A stretch of 20,722 bases of DNA from Phyllobacteriaceae bacterium UBA1059 (GCA_002316345.1 DCDI01000141.1:26809-47530), one strand, 5' to 3'; shown: positions 8,232 to 16,186, counted from the stretch's first letter. Program-made: numbers and translations. Notes: generated by a model from the letters alone, not told the origin.

Positions 8232-9152
8232 TTGTCTGCTTTAGAAGCGAATGTCAGCAAGCGGTCTGCAATCGACATCATGCGGGTCGTCATGGCCCTT
8301 CTTGTCGTGGCGCTTCATGGTCAGCTCTTCAAAGAAATCAGCGCAGAAGCCAAATTCGTCATTTCAGACACGCTGTCGCGCCTCGCCGTTCCATGGTTTC
8401 TGGTGGTGACCGGATTTTACTTTCGGGCAAGCAGCCTTGCCGAACTGCGCGTCTGGCTGATCCGAATGGCCGTCATCTACGCAGTGTGGATGATCGCGTA
8501 TTCGCCCTTCTACCTCGCCGACTTGAACCTTAAGAGCGCCGTGCTGCTCGCCGGCTTCGGCTATCGTCATCTTTGGTATCTGTTCGCAGCCTTGCAGGCG
8601 GGGCCTATCCTTTATTGTCTTCGCGGTCGGAGCTTTGTTCTGCTGTTACCGATTGCGAGTGTCCTGTTTGCGATAGGGATGGTGATCCAGCACTTCGAGT
8701 TGACTGAGTCCGCCGACTACCGGGTCGTCCTGTTCCGAAACTTCCTCTTCTTTGCATTGCCCTTCATGCTGCTCGGGCATCTGATGCGCCGTGTCGATTG
8801 GAAGCGCGTGTCGTCGAGCCTGCTTGTTCTTCTGTGTGTGGCAGGCTGTTGCATCCTGCTTCTGGAAGCCGCGTTCTTTTCGTCCCGAACCTGGTTCTCA
8901 CAGGATCTGTATGTCAGCCTGTTCTTTGTCAGTCCGGCTGTTTTCGCTCTGTGTCTTCACTTCGACAATGGGCGGCTGCGGTCTGCTGCGGAAATGGCAA
9001 CCGGCATTTACCTCATTCACCTGATGGTCTTGCTGACGACAAAATCGAGCACAAGCCTTACGGAAACGCCGGCGACACTGGTCACCATCGGGCTATCTGT
9101 TGCAGCGGCATTCGCACTGCGGAAATTGAACAAGCTTGTTCCGGTGCTTTAG
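8232..9152 (+). CDS. Acyltransferase 3 family membrane protein (WecH/OafA-like)
   Basis: A 306-residue polytopic membrane protein. The N terminus has the family pattern of a charged residue before the first helix and a histidine in it (SAIDIMRVVMALLVVALHGQ), followed by RLAVPWFLVVTGFYF, the 'PxFFxxSGF'-like segment of acyltransferase-3 proteins. About ten membrane helices follow. Such enzymes O-acetylate or acylate surface sugars or peptides; the substrate here is unknown. No ATG is available near the conserved N terminus, so TTG 8232 is used, with a poor ribosome site; the true start is uncertain. GC is lower than in the flanks (52% in the line at 8641), which suggests acquisition. It is a single gene ending at a strong hairpin. 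Confidence 0.8.
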   Translation: MSALEANVSKRSAIDIMRVVMALLVVALHGQLFKEISAEAKFVISDTLSRLAVPWFLVVTGFYFRASSLAELRVWLIRMAVIYAVWMIAYSPFYLADLNLKSAVLLAGFGYRHLWYLFAALQAGPILYCLRGRSFVLLLPIASVLFAIGMVIQHFELTESADYRVVLFRNFLFFALPFMLLGHLMRRVDWKRVSSSLLVLLCVAGCCILLLEAAFFSSRTWFSQDLYVSLFFVSPAVFALCLHFDNGRLRSAAEMATGIYLIHLMVLLTTKSSTSLTETPATLVTIGLSVAAAFALRKLNKLVPVL

Positions 9153-9153
9153 C

Positions 9154-9199
9154 GCGGCAGCGGGAGGCTCGTTAAGGCGAGCCTCCGACTGGATGCCGC
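9154..9199. terminator. Double-stem hairpin filling the gap between convergent genes
   Basis: GGAGGCTCG (9163-9171) and CGAGCCTCC (9178-9186) form a perfect 9-bp stem around TTAAGG. An outer 6-bp stem GCGGCA (9154-9159)/TGCCGC (9194-9199) encloses it. The structure takes up the whole 47-nt space between the acyltransferase and NTF2-like stop codons. There is no long T-tract, so it may work as a bidirectional terminator, an mRNA 3' end protector, or both. Confidence 0.65.
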
Positions 9200-9601
9200 C
9201 TACGCCTCAAGCGCGCGCTGCACGATCGCCGTATCGGTGTGCTGGATGAAGCGCGCCAGCTTGTTGTCTCGGACCGTCCAGACATGAACGAAGGGGGCGC
9301 GGAAGCTCTTGCCGGTGTTGTTGTAGCGGCCGCTGTAGTGGCCGAGCGCAACCACTGTGTCGCCTTCGGCGACAGTGCTGTCGGGCACCGCCTGGTAGCC
9401 TTCCCACTCGGTCATGAGCTTGGCGAAGACGGACTGAACGACCGCATCATGCCCGACAAAGGTGCCGGCATAGGGATAGCCTTCGGCCTCGGTCCACTCG
9501 ATGTCGGAGGCCATGGTGGAAAGAACCGCAGGCAGGTCTCCCGCAGCAAAGCCGGCATAGAGTTTCTGCACCAGAACGCGGTTCTGCTCGATATTGCTCA
9601 T
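9200..9601 (-). CDS. Nuclear transport factor 2 / SnoaL-like family protein
   Basis: A 133-residue single-domain protein of the NTF2-like alpha+beta cone fold. Typical segments are VQKLYAGFAAGDLPAVLSTM at the N terminus (helix pair), DIEWTEAEGYPYAGTFVGHD, and the sheet FRAPFVHVWTVRDNKLARF near the C terminus. Relatives are polyketide cyclases, isomerases or stress proteins, and the fold does not reveal a substrate. ATG 9601 is chosen because GGGAGG lies 7 nt upstream; longer forms lack a ribosome site. It is 113 nt downstream of the SelW-like gene and may or may not share its transcript. Confidence 0.88.
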   Translation of the reverse strand: MSNIEQNRVLVQKLYAGFAAGDLPAVLSTMASDIEWTEAEGYPYAGTFVGHDAVVQSVFAKLMTEWEGYQAVPDSTVAEGDTVVALGHYSGRYNNTGKSFRAPFVHVWTVRDNKLARFIQHTDTAIVQRALEA

Positions 9602-9714
9602 TGAACATCCTCCCCCAAGGGAACCACCATGACAGCGCCGTGGCAGGACCGCAACGGGTTTGCGGGCAGCATGAGCAAAGATCAAGCTGGCGATGGCACT
9701 CAGGAAGGAGGCGC

Positions 9715-10008
9715 TTACCGGTCTGAGTGCCCCAGCCCGCGCTCCGGCCAGACGAGATCGCGGACGCGCTGCTTGAGCACCTTGGCTTCGGGGAAGCCGG
9801 CGTCGCGTTTGCGCTCCCAGATCAGATGGGGCTCGGCGCCGTCGGCCTGGCAGTGGATCTCGAAGATGCCGCCGGTGCCCGGTACGAGCGCGACTTCGCC
9901 GAGATCAGCGCCAAAGGTGGAGAGCAGTTCCTGGGCAAGCCAGGCTGCACGCAAAAGCCATTGGCACTGCGTGCAGTAGGTGATGGTGATGCGGGGCAGG
10001 GTGGCCAC
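9715..10008 (-). CDS. SelT/SelW/SelH (Rdx) family thioredoxin-like protein
   Basis: A protein of about 97 residues with the redox motif YCTQCQW (CxxC) near its N terminus, where animal homologues carry CxxU. The conserved GTGGIFEI strand and the RKRDAGFPEAKVLKQRVRD helix complete the family profile. This bacterial form uses cysteine and needs no selenocysteine. A redox role is inferred from the family; the partner is unknown. The start may be GTG 10008 or TTG 10014; both lie within 10 nt of the yebC stop codon, so translation is likely coupled to yebC and no clear ribosome site is needed. Confidence 0.88.
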   Translation of the reverse strand: MATLPRITITYCTQCQWLLRAAWLAQELLSTFGADLGEVALVPGTGGIFEIHCQADGAEPHLIWERKRDAGFPEAKVLKQRVRDLVWPERGLGHSDR

Positions 10009-10017
10009 GCTCAAAAC

Positions 10018-10767
10018 TCAGGCCGCGCTGAGCTTGGCCATGGTGGCCTCGTCGACTTCGAAGTTGACGTAGACATTCTGCACGTCGTCGTCGTCTTCGA
10101 GCGTGTTGACGAGCTTCAGGATCGACTGGGCGCGATCCTCGTCCACCGGCACGTTGTTTTGCGGCTTCCAGATGGTCTTGACGGATTCGGCCTCACCAAG
10201 CGTGCTTTCCAGCGCCGACGAGACTTCGCCGAGATCGCCGAAGGCGCACAGGATGGTGTGGCCTTCCTCGTCGCTCGTCACGTCCTCGGCGCCGGCTTCG
10301 ATCGCGGCTTCCATGACCTTGTCGGCGTCACCGACCTTGGCGGGATAGGTGATTTCGCCGGTGCGGTCCCACATGAAGGACACGGAATTTGTTTCGCCGA
10401 GCGCGCCGCCCGCCTTGGTGAAGGCTGCGCGCACATTGGCCGCGGTGCGGTTGCGGTTGTCGGTGAGCGCTTCCACGATCAGCGCGACGCCGCCTGGGCC
10501 GTAGCCCTCGTAGCGCACTTCTTCGTAGTTTTCGGCATCGCCGCCTGAGGCCTTGGCGATGGCGCGGGCAATGTTGTCCTTTGGCATGGACACGGCCTTG
10601 GCGTTCTGGATGGCCAGACGCAGGCGCGGGTTCATGTCGGGATCGGGCAGGCCAGCCTTTGCGGCCACCGTGATTTCGCGGGCGAGCTTCGAGAACATCT
10701 TGGATCGAACCGCGTCCTGGCGGCCCTTGCGATGCATGATGTTCTTGAATTGGGAATGGCCGGCCAT
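10018..10767 (-). CDS. yebC: YebC/PmpR/TACO1 family protein
   Basis: A 249-residue protein starting MAGHSQFKNIMHRKGRQDA, the invariant family N terminus. MPKDNIARAIAKASG, YEGYGPGGVALIVEALTDNR and KAGGALGETNSVSFMWDR are the other signatures, spread over the three domains of the family. Homologues have been described both as DNA-binding regulators and, more recently, as factors that help ribosomes at difficult sequences such as proline stretches, like mitochondrial TACO1. Notably EF-P, which has the related job, is encoded in the same window. Length is normal. The SelW-like gene follows within 10 nt; the M32 peptidase lies 91 nt upstream on the same strand. Confidence 0.96.
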   Translation of the reverse strand: MAGHSQFKNIMHRKGRQDAVRSKMFSKLAREITVAAKAGLPDPDMNPRLRLAIQNAKAVSMPKDNIARAIAKASGGDAENYEEVRYEGYGPGGVALIVEALTDNRNRTAANVRAAFTKAGGALGETNSVSFMWDRTGEITYPAKVGDADKVMEAAIEAGAEDVTSDEEGHTILCAFGDLGEVSSALESTLGEAESVKTIWKPQNNVPVDEDRAQSILKLVNTLEDDDDVQNVYVNFEVDEATMAKLSAA

Positions 10768-10858
10768 AGTACCTCTGTCGAGTCGAAGATCGGAGTTGAC
10801 GGTTTGTCGGAATTGCCCGGTCTATAAAAGGAATTCCGAGCAAAATCCAGCGTGGGGC

Positions 10859-12358
10859 TTAGCCGTAGCGCTGTTCCAGATGGCGCTTGAAGTGGGTGGC
10901 GTCGAGGGCCGAGCCGGTGGCGCGCTGCATTAGCTCGGGCGTCGACCAGCGCGAGCCTTGGCTCCAGATGTTGTCGCGGCGCCAGTCGTTGACGCGCTCG
11001 AAGCGGCCCGCGGCGAGATCGTCCTCGATGTCCGGCATGTCTTTGGCGATCGTCGCCCATTGCTGCGCGGCCATCATGGCGCCGAGCGAATAGGACGGGA
11101 AATAGCCGAGCATGCCGGCCGGCCAATGGACGTCCTGCATCGGGCCGTCGCCAGGTGAATCGATGGTGGACAGGCCGAGCGTGTCCTGCATCCGGGCATC
11201 CCAGGCTTCCGGAATGTCGCGGGTTTGCAGGCGGCCGGCAAGGAGATCCTGCTCCATTTCGAAGCGCAGGATGATATGCAGGGGGTAGGTGACCTCATCG
11301 GCATCGACGCGGATCAAACCGCGCTCGACATGATGGACGTGGGGCAGGATGTCGTCGATCGCCCAATCTTCGCCGAGATGCTTCTCCACCACCGGCAGCG
11401 CCCACGCCCAAAAGGCCGGGTTGCGGCCGAGCTGCTTTTCCACGAACAGGCTCTGGCTTTCATGCACGGCCATGCCGCGCGCCTTTCCAAGCGGCCAGTG
11501 CGCCCAGGCTTTCGGCAGGTTCTGCTCGTAAAGCGCGTGGCCGGTTTCGTGCAGCACGCCCATCAGGGAGGACAGGAATTCGGTGGTCTTGTAGCGCGTG
11601 GTGATGCGCACATCGGTAGGCACGCCGCCACAGAAGGGGTGGTGCGACACCGACAGGCTGCCGTGGGTGAGATCGAAGCCGACCGCCTGCATCATGGCCA
11701 GCCCAAGTTCGCGCTGACGCTCGATGGGGTACGAACCCGATAACGCCTTCAACGGGTGCTTGGCGCGTTTTTCTTCCTGGACTGACAAGGCGCGCGGCAC
11801 GAAGTCGACGAGGAAGGTCTTCAGGTCGTCGAAGACCGGGGCGATTGTAGCGGCCCGGGTGCCGGGGTCGTATTGCTCCAGCAGCGCATCATAGGTATCG
11901 AGCTTGAGGACGTCGGCGCGCATGGCGGCTTCCTCGCGCACCAGCTGGATCACGCCATCCAGTGCCGGCTCGAAGGAAGCCCAATCGTTCTTGGCGCGCA
12001 GATCGCGCCACAGCTGCTCGGAGCGCATGCGGGTTCGCATCTGCTTTTCCACGAACTCGGCGGGCAGGCAGGTGAGGTTGATATATTGCCGCTTGAACTC
12101 GCGGACGGCGGCTTGTTGCTCGTCGTCGAGGTCTTCGCGTTCGGCCGCGTCGATCCAGTCGGCGATTTCGGGAGCGGAAGCCTGGCGATGCTGCATGCCG
12201 GCAAGGGCTGCCATGCTTTCGGCCCGCGCTTCGCCGCCGCCGACCGCCATCGACACGGCTTCATCGACGCCCAGGATCGAAAGGGCGTGGCTGAAAGCTT
12301 CGAGTCGGCGGTTGAGGTCGTCGAGTTTCTGAAAGGAGTCGGGTTTCTGGAAGGACAT
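10859..12358 (-). CDS. Metallocarboxypeptidase, M32 family
   Basis: A 499-residue zinc carboxypeptidase that removes C-terminal amino acids from peptides in the cytoplasm. All M32 motifs are visible in order: HHPF (about 239-242), DVRITTRY (249-256), the zinc site HETGH (270-274), HESQS (299-303, with the third ligand Glu300), IRVDADEVTYPLHIILR, and GPMQDVHW. Length agrees with Thermus carboxypeptidase 1 relatives. ATG 12358 begins MSFQKPDSFQKLDDL; a GAGG lies 14 nt upstream, a long spacer. An upstream in-frame start at 12445 would add 29 unconserved-looking residues. It is divergent from the TctC gene across 150 bp. Confidence 0.95.
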   Translation of the reverse strand: MSFQKPDSFQKLDDLNRRLEAFSHALSILGVDEAVSMAVGGGEARAESMAALAGMQHRQASAPEIADWIDAAEREDLDDEQQAAVREFKRQYINLTCLPAEFVEKQMRTRMRSEQLWRDLRAKNDWASFEPALDGVIQLVREEAAMRADVLKLDTYDALLEQYDPGTRAATIAPVFDDLKTFLVDFVPRALSVQEEKRAKHPLKALSGSYPIERQRELGLAMMQAVGFDLTHGSLSVSHHPFCGGVPTDVRITTRYKTTEFLSSLMGVLHETGHALYEQNLPKAWAHWPLGKARGMAVHESQSLFVEKQLGRNPAFWAWALPVVEKHLGEDWAIDDILPHVHHVERGLIRVDADEVTYPLHIILRFEMEQDLLAGRLQTRDIPEAWDARMQDTLGLSTIDSPGDGPMQDVHWPAGMLGYFPSYSLGAMMAAQQWATIAKDMPDIEDDLAAGRFERVNDWRRDNIWSQGSRWSTPELMQRATGSALDATHFKRHLEQRYG

Positions 12359-12508
12359 GGGGGGAACACCATCCTCGGGCTGCGTGATTACCCTGCTGTA
12401 GCGCACAACACGGCGTGATTGAACCGGCCTCGTCTTTCGTCGCACTTGCCGTGAGGAAAGGTGGCGTTCATGCTGTGTTTCTTAACAGGGGAAAAGGGAG
12501 GAGTTTCA

Positions 12509-13486
12509 GTGGTGGGATTGAACAGACGCAGTGCGCTCGGTCTGGCGCTGGCGGCCGGCCTGGCTTTCGGTAGCCCGGCGCAGGCGCAGGAGTTTCCGTC
12601 GCAGACGATCACGCTGGTGGTGCCGTTTGCGGCCGGCGGCTCGACCGATCTGGTTGCGCGCGTGATCGCCGAAAAGATGTCGGGCGAACTCGGTCAGAAC
12701 GTCATCGTGGAAAATGTCGGCGGGGCCGGCGGCAATCTCGGTGCCGACCGCGTCGCGCGCGCGGAACCCGACGGCTATACGATCCTGATGGGCACGGTGG
12801 CGACCCATGCGCTGAACCCGCTGATCCTGAAGACCAAGCCCTATGATCCCGTGACCGACTTCACGCCGGTTTCGCTGCTGGTGCTGGTGCCCAACGTGCT
12901 GGCGGTGAATCCGCAGCTGCCGGTCAACACGGTGCAGGAGCTGATCGACCTGCTGAAATCGAAACCCGGCGAATACTCCTATGCTTCATCGGGCAACGGC
13001 ACGCCGCTGCATCTGTCCGGCGAGCTGTTCAAGAGCATGACGGGCGTCGACATGCAGCACGTGCCCTACAAGGGGTCCGGCCCAGCACTGACCGATGTGC
13101 TGGCGAACCAGGTGCCGATTATCTTCGACAACCTGCCATCGTCGTCCGGCCATATGAAGAGCGGCACGCTGAAGGCGCTGGGCGTCACCACGGTGGAGCG
13201 CGCGGCCTCCTTCCCCGACGTGCCGACCATCGCAGAAACCGTGCCGGGCTACGAGACCTATTCCTGGAACGCGCTGTTTGCGCCCAAGGACACGCCGGCG
13301 GACGTCGTCGCCAAACTCAACGCCGCCGCCAACAAGGCGCTGACCGACGAGACGGTGAAAGCCCGCATGAAAGATTTCAGCGCCACGATCGTTGGATCAA
13401 CCCCGGAAGAATTGGGCGCGCATGTGAAGGCGGAACTGGCGAAGTGGGAGCCGATTGTGAAGGCGGCTAACGTGCAGTTGGATTGA
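12509..13486 (+). CDS. Tripartite tricarboxylate transporter substrate-binding protein (TctC/Bug)
   Basis: A 325-residue periplasmic binding protein. It starts with a signal peptide (NRRSALGLALAAGLAFGSPAQA, cleavage expected after AQA, before QEFPSQ), followed by the family segments ITLVVPFAAGGSTDLVARVI, NVGGAGGNLGADRVARAEPD, YSYASSGNGTPLHLSGELF and HVPYKGSGPALTDVL. The start is GTG 12509 (or 12512), with GGGAGGAG 5-8 nt upstream; a start at 12461 lacks this and would push the signal peptide inward. Bug proteins bind carboxylates or similar small acids. No TctA or TctB membrane genes lie beside it, so it is an orphan binding protein. It is the last gene before the low-GC island. Confidence 0.93.
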   Translation: MVGLNRRSALGLALAAGLAFGSPAQAQEFPSQTITLVVPFAAGGSTDLVARVIAEKMSGELGQNVIVENVGGAGGNLGADRVARAEPDGYTILMGTVATHALNPLILKTKPYDPVTDFTPVSLLVLVPNVLAVNPQLPVNTVQELIDLLKSKPGEYSYASSGNGTPLHLSGELFKSMTGVDMQHVPYKGSGPALTDVLANQVPIIFDNLPSSSGHMKSGTLKALGVTTVERAASFPDVPTIAETVPGYETYSWNALFAPKDTPADVVAKLNAAANKALTDETVKARMKDFSATIVGSTPEELGAHVKAELAKWEPIVKAANVQLD

Positions 13487-13603
13487 GGTGATAGGGGCTG
13501 CGGGCTGCCGGGGGTGGCCGGCTGTCGTGCCCATTTAGCTCCTGTAGCCACAGCTTGAACAATACTGCCGGCTTTTTTCGGTACCGTCGACGAAAGCTTA
13601 ACG

Positions 13604-13627
13604 GCTTCAATCCAACATGATTGAAGC
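13604..13627 (+). promoter_or_regulatory. Perfect inverted repeat before the DUF5131 gene
   Basis: GCTTCAATC (13604-13612) and GATTGAAGC (13619-13627) form a perfect 9-bp inverted repeat around CAACAT. It ends 13 nt before the ATG and directly before the AGGGG ribosome site. It could be an operator for a dimeric regulator or a translation-control hairpin. Together with the GC-rich, hairpin-prone stretch 13487-13530, this is all that I see in the 154-nt gap. Confidence 0.5.
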
Positions 13628-13640
13628 ACAGGGGTAGTTT

Positions 13641-14393
13641 ATGGCTGAAACTTCAATCGAGTGGACCGATGCGACGTGGAACCCCGTAGCTGGTTGTACC
13701 ATTATCACCGCAGGTTGCACCAACTGTTACGCGATGCGGATGGCGGCTAGGTTGGAAGCCATGGGGACAGAAAAGTACGTAGGCACAACTCGCAAAAGCG
13801 GCGGTCGGGCAAAATGGTCAGGAAAGATCACTCTTGATCCGAAGGCCATGTCAATACCGCTAACATGGTCGCGACCGAGGCGCGTTTTCGTCAACTCCAT
13901 GTCTGATCTTTTCCACGAAGACGTACCAGCTGATTTCATTCGCGATGTCTGGGCCACGATGGCGCAGACATCGCGCCATACGTACCAAGTGCTCACAAAG
14001 CGCCCTAAACGAATGGCAGAGGTACTTACAAGAGGTGACTTCCCGGTACTGCCGAATGTGTGGCTTGGAACTAGCGTGGAAGATGACCGGGTCGTATCTC
14101 GCCTGGATGATCTGCGCCGCGTCCCAAGTGCTATTAGGTTTGTTTCGTTCGAGCCCCTGATTGGCTCGGTTGCTGGCGCGGAACTGCACAACATACATTG
14201 GGCTATCGTGGGTGGGGAGTCTGGCCCAAATGCACGCCCTATGGAAGCCATTTGGGTCGATGAAATCGAAGCAGCGTGCCGGCGGTCTGGAGCAGCTTTC
14301 TTCTTCAAGCAGTGGGGAGGCCGGAACAAGAAGGCCACCGGCCGCGAGCTTCGCGGTCGGACTTACGACGAGATGCCATCGCTGCCGGCTTAG
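13641..14393 (+). CDS. DUF5131 / phage Gp37-Gp68 family 'three-Cys-motif' protein
   Basis: A 250-residue protein of the phage Gp37/Gp68 family (PF07505). Its N terminus SIEWTDATWNPVAGC is the family hallmark and is followed by Cys19, Cys26 and Cys29 (CX6CX2C, ending NCYA). This is a radical-SAM-like [4Fe-4S] binding pattern with unusual spacing. Further conserved segments are RRVFVNSMSDLFH, YQVLTKRPKRM, VWLGTSVED, RFVSFEPLIG and WAIVGGESGPNARP, fitting a partial TIM-barrel. The substrate is unknown. ATG 13641 has AGGGG 6 nt upstream. Its stop overlaps that of tcmP on the other strand by 4 nt; TcmP is the recognised partner of this family. GC is about 52% in the line at 13861, against 62-65% outside the island. 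Confidence 0.92.
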   Translation: MAETSIEWTDATWNPVAGCTIITAGCTNCYAMRMAARLEAMGTEKYVGTTRKSGGRAKWSGKITLDPKAMSIPLTWSRPRRVFVNSMSDLFHEDVPADFIRDVWATMAQTSRHTYQVLTKRPKRMAEVLTRGDFPVLPNVWLGTSVEDDRVVSRLDDLRRVPSAIRFVSFEPLIGSVAGAELHNIHWAIVGGESGPNARPMEAIWVDEIEAACRRSGAAFFFKQWGGRNKKATGRELRGRTYDEMPSLPA

Positions 14394-15217
14394 AAATCGA
14401 AGGTACCCTGATCTTTCTTGGACGAAACCTTCCAGAACTTGTGGGCCAAGTCATGCTTAGCGGCGAGCAGAAGCCAATAGAGATGTTGCCCCTTTGATCC
14501 CGTAATGAGTGTCGTGTCTTCGGACGTCGCAATGCCTGTGCTCGCGACAGACTTTCTCCAGTACTCCATAACATCCCGCCTGATGGTGGGCTGCTGCTGC
14601 TTAAGATCGACAGCGTGTCGCCAGCCGGGCGCGAACTGGTCGAACTGCGAAATTTCGGCAGCAACGTTGATGCTAAGGTTTCTTTGAAGATCCATTTTGC
14701 TGATGTGGGCAAGTATGTCGATGCGCTTAAGCCTAGAAAGTGTTTTGAAGATTTCAAAATTCAGCGCTCCGATGTTAAACGGATCGAGAAAAGCGAAATT
14801 CAATCCATGAACTGCTGATTGCTGCAGCGCACGCGCTGCTGTCTCGTTAGCAGGTCCATGTATAGGAAAGACCGGTGCACCCATTTCTTTGAGACGTGTT
14901 GTTGCTGCTTCCAGCCGATCCTTGTCAAGATCGGCGATGATGACCTTGGAAAATGGTGCCCCACCTTCACAGCTCTTCTTCCAAGCGGCTACAGGACTGC
15001 CGTCGATCCACTCTCCTGTGTCCTTGACCAGCGATCTGCCCGGTCCGCAAAACAAATCAATGTAACATGCTCCTCCCGCTCCCTGTGGAGCTAGGTACTT
15101 TGCTCGTACACCACGTGAAATATCGATATATCGGCAGAGGTATGCTTGCTTCTCCCTGGCCCAACCGCCAACTTCCTCAGCGGGTAGTTTATCGTCTCCC
15201 TCGATTAGATCACCCAA
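14390..15217 (-). CDS. tcmP: Three-Cys-motif partner protein TcmP (methyltransferase-like)
   Basis: A 275-residue protein of the TcmP family (TIGR04474), defined by co-occurrence with DUF5131 proteins. It has the layout of a SAM-dependent methyltransferase: motif-I-like DLFCGPGR (54-61), an acidic residue after the next strand (IIADLDKD, 93-100) and motif-IV-like FLDPFN (143-148). The segments EVGGWAREKQAYLCRYIDI and KRIDILAHISKMDLQRN are also typical. The substrate is not known; nucleic acid is a fair guess from the DPF/Y motif. The start is a TTG with TAGGGG 8 nt upstream; the frame is open further up but without ATG or GTG. It is encoded convergent to the DUF5131 gene and divergent from the DUF4145 gene. 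Confidence 0.9.
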   Translation of the reverse strand: MGDLIEGDDKLPAEEVGGWAREKQAYLCRYIDISRGVRAKYLAPQGAGGACYIDLFCGPGRSLVKDTGEWIDGSPVAAWKKSCEGGAPFSKVIIADLDKDRLEAATTRLKEMGAPVFPIHGPANETAARALQQSAVHGLNFAFLDPFNIGALNFEIFKTLSRLKRIDILAHISKMDLQRNLSINVAAEISQFDQFAPGWRHAVDLKQQQPTIRRDVMEYWRKSVASTGIATSEDTTLITGSKGQHLYWLLLAAKHDLAHKFWKVSSKKDQGTFDF

Positions 15218-15403
15218 TGAATGCGCCCCTACCCAATCAAAAGCTAAGGTCTTCCAGTCGTATCAATCGGTCAAGCGCTTCGTCTTGTTTCATTGCAAGA
15301 TGTTGTGCAACAAGGACCGGCGATCATGAGTTCATAAGGCAGGCTAAGGGTACGCAGCGTTAGCTAGGACCTGTATAAACTTTACGCTGGAATGAAAGCT
15401 TAG
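15218..15403. promoter_or_regulatory. Divergent promoter region between tcmP and the DUF4145 gene
   Basis: This 186-nt AT-richer gap must drive both genes. On the plus strand TATAAA (15374-15379) is a good -10 box about 30 nt before the DUF4145 ATG, with only a weak -35 (TACGCA, 15351-15356). An inverted repeat CTTGTT (15284-15289)/AACAAG (15309-15314) lies in the middle and includes TGTTG-TG-CAACA. On the minus strand an 18-codon ORF (15237-15293, MKQDEALDRLIRLEDLSF) ends just before the tcmP ribosome site; it might be a leader peptide but has no ribosome site of its own. Confidence 0.45.
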
Positions 15404-16186
15404 ATGTCCGATAGTCAAAAATCTTCAGAGACAAACGGTAGGAAGGCATTTTGTAGCGCCTGCGGCGGCGATCGGAACTGCACTGTTAGAGGTGAGTTCC
15501 TCCAGGCCGGCGGCGACGAAGATTTTCAGTGGCACACATATTGGTACATCCTTGAGTGTCGGGGCTGCGATCATACATTCGTCCAGACAGTTAGCACGGA
15601 CTCTGAATCTATCGAATATGACTATGGTCCAGATGGTGAGACTATCTCGTGGGCGCGCGAGACCTCGCTGTATTGGCCCGCGAAGGCAAAGCGCAAAAAG
15701 CCGGATTGGCTATCGGAAATAGTACTAGAAGACGTTGACGTAACGGTACTGGACCAGTCTCTAGTAGAGCTTTACGGAGCTTTAGATAATGACCTGATAG
15801 TCTTGGCAGGAATTGGGATCCGAACAACTTTCGACATAGCGTCCAAGCTGTTGGGGGTGGATCCTGACTTGACGTTCAAGAAAAAGCTTGCGGCGTTGAT
15901 GGACGCAAATCACATCGGCCCGTCTGACATCTCTCATCTCGAGACGCTGGTGGATGCTGGTAGTGCATCTGCTCACCGCGGGTGGCGTCCAGGGCCGGCA
16001 GCTCTAAGCACCATGATGGATGTCTTGGAGCATTTTCTTCAAAACGCGTTCATTGAACCGCATCGAAAGAAGCAGCGAGATGAGGCTGTCAGAAAGTTGA
16101 AGGTTCCCCGACGCAAACCGCAAGGCAAGAACAACGAAAACAAACAGGTCTTACTCGTTACGGGCATTGATGACCTTGGTATATGA
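15404..16186 (+). CDS. DUF4145 domain protein with N-terminal zinc ribbon
   Basis: A 260-residue protein with two parts. Residues 15-60 carry two CxxC pairs (Cys17/Cys20 and Cys52/Cys55), a zinc-ribbon pattern. Residues about 120-220 match DUF4145: YGALDNDLIVLAGIGIRTT, FKKKLAALMD, HIGPSDISHLETLVDAGSAS and AHRGWRPG, a helical, HEPN-like domain. The tail is very basic (KKQRDEAVRKLKVPRRK). DUF4145 proteins are often encoded within or beside restriction and other defence loci, but their action is unknown. GC is about 55% in the line at 15421. It is divergent from tcmP; its C-terminal end faces the lipoprotein gene. Confidence 0.88.
   Translation: MSDSQKSSETNGRKAFCSACGGDRNCTVRGEFLQAGGDEDFQWHTYWYILECRGCDHTFVQTVSTDSESIEYDYGPDGETISWARETSLYWPAKAKRKKPDWLSEIVLEDVDVTVLDQSLVELYGALDNDLIVLAGIGIRTTFDIASKLLGVDPDLTFKKKLAALMDANHIGPSDISHLETLVDAGSASAHRGWRPGPAALSTMMDVLEHFLQNAFIEPHRKKQRDEAVRKLKVPRRKPQGKNNENKQVLLVTGIDDLGI

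Noticed and set aside
9715..10008. Selenoprotein with an in-frame TGA (SelW-like)
   Set aside because: The redox motif is CTQC with cysteine at both positions; there is no in-frame TGA.
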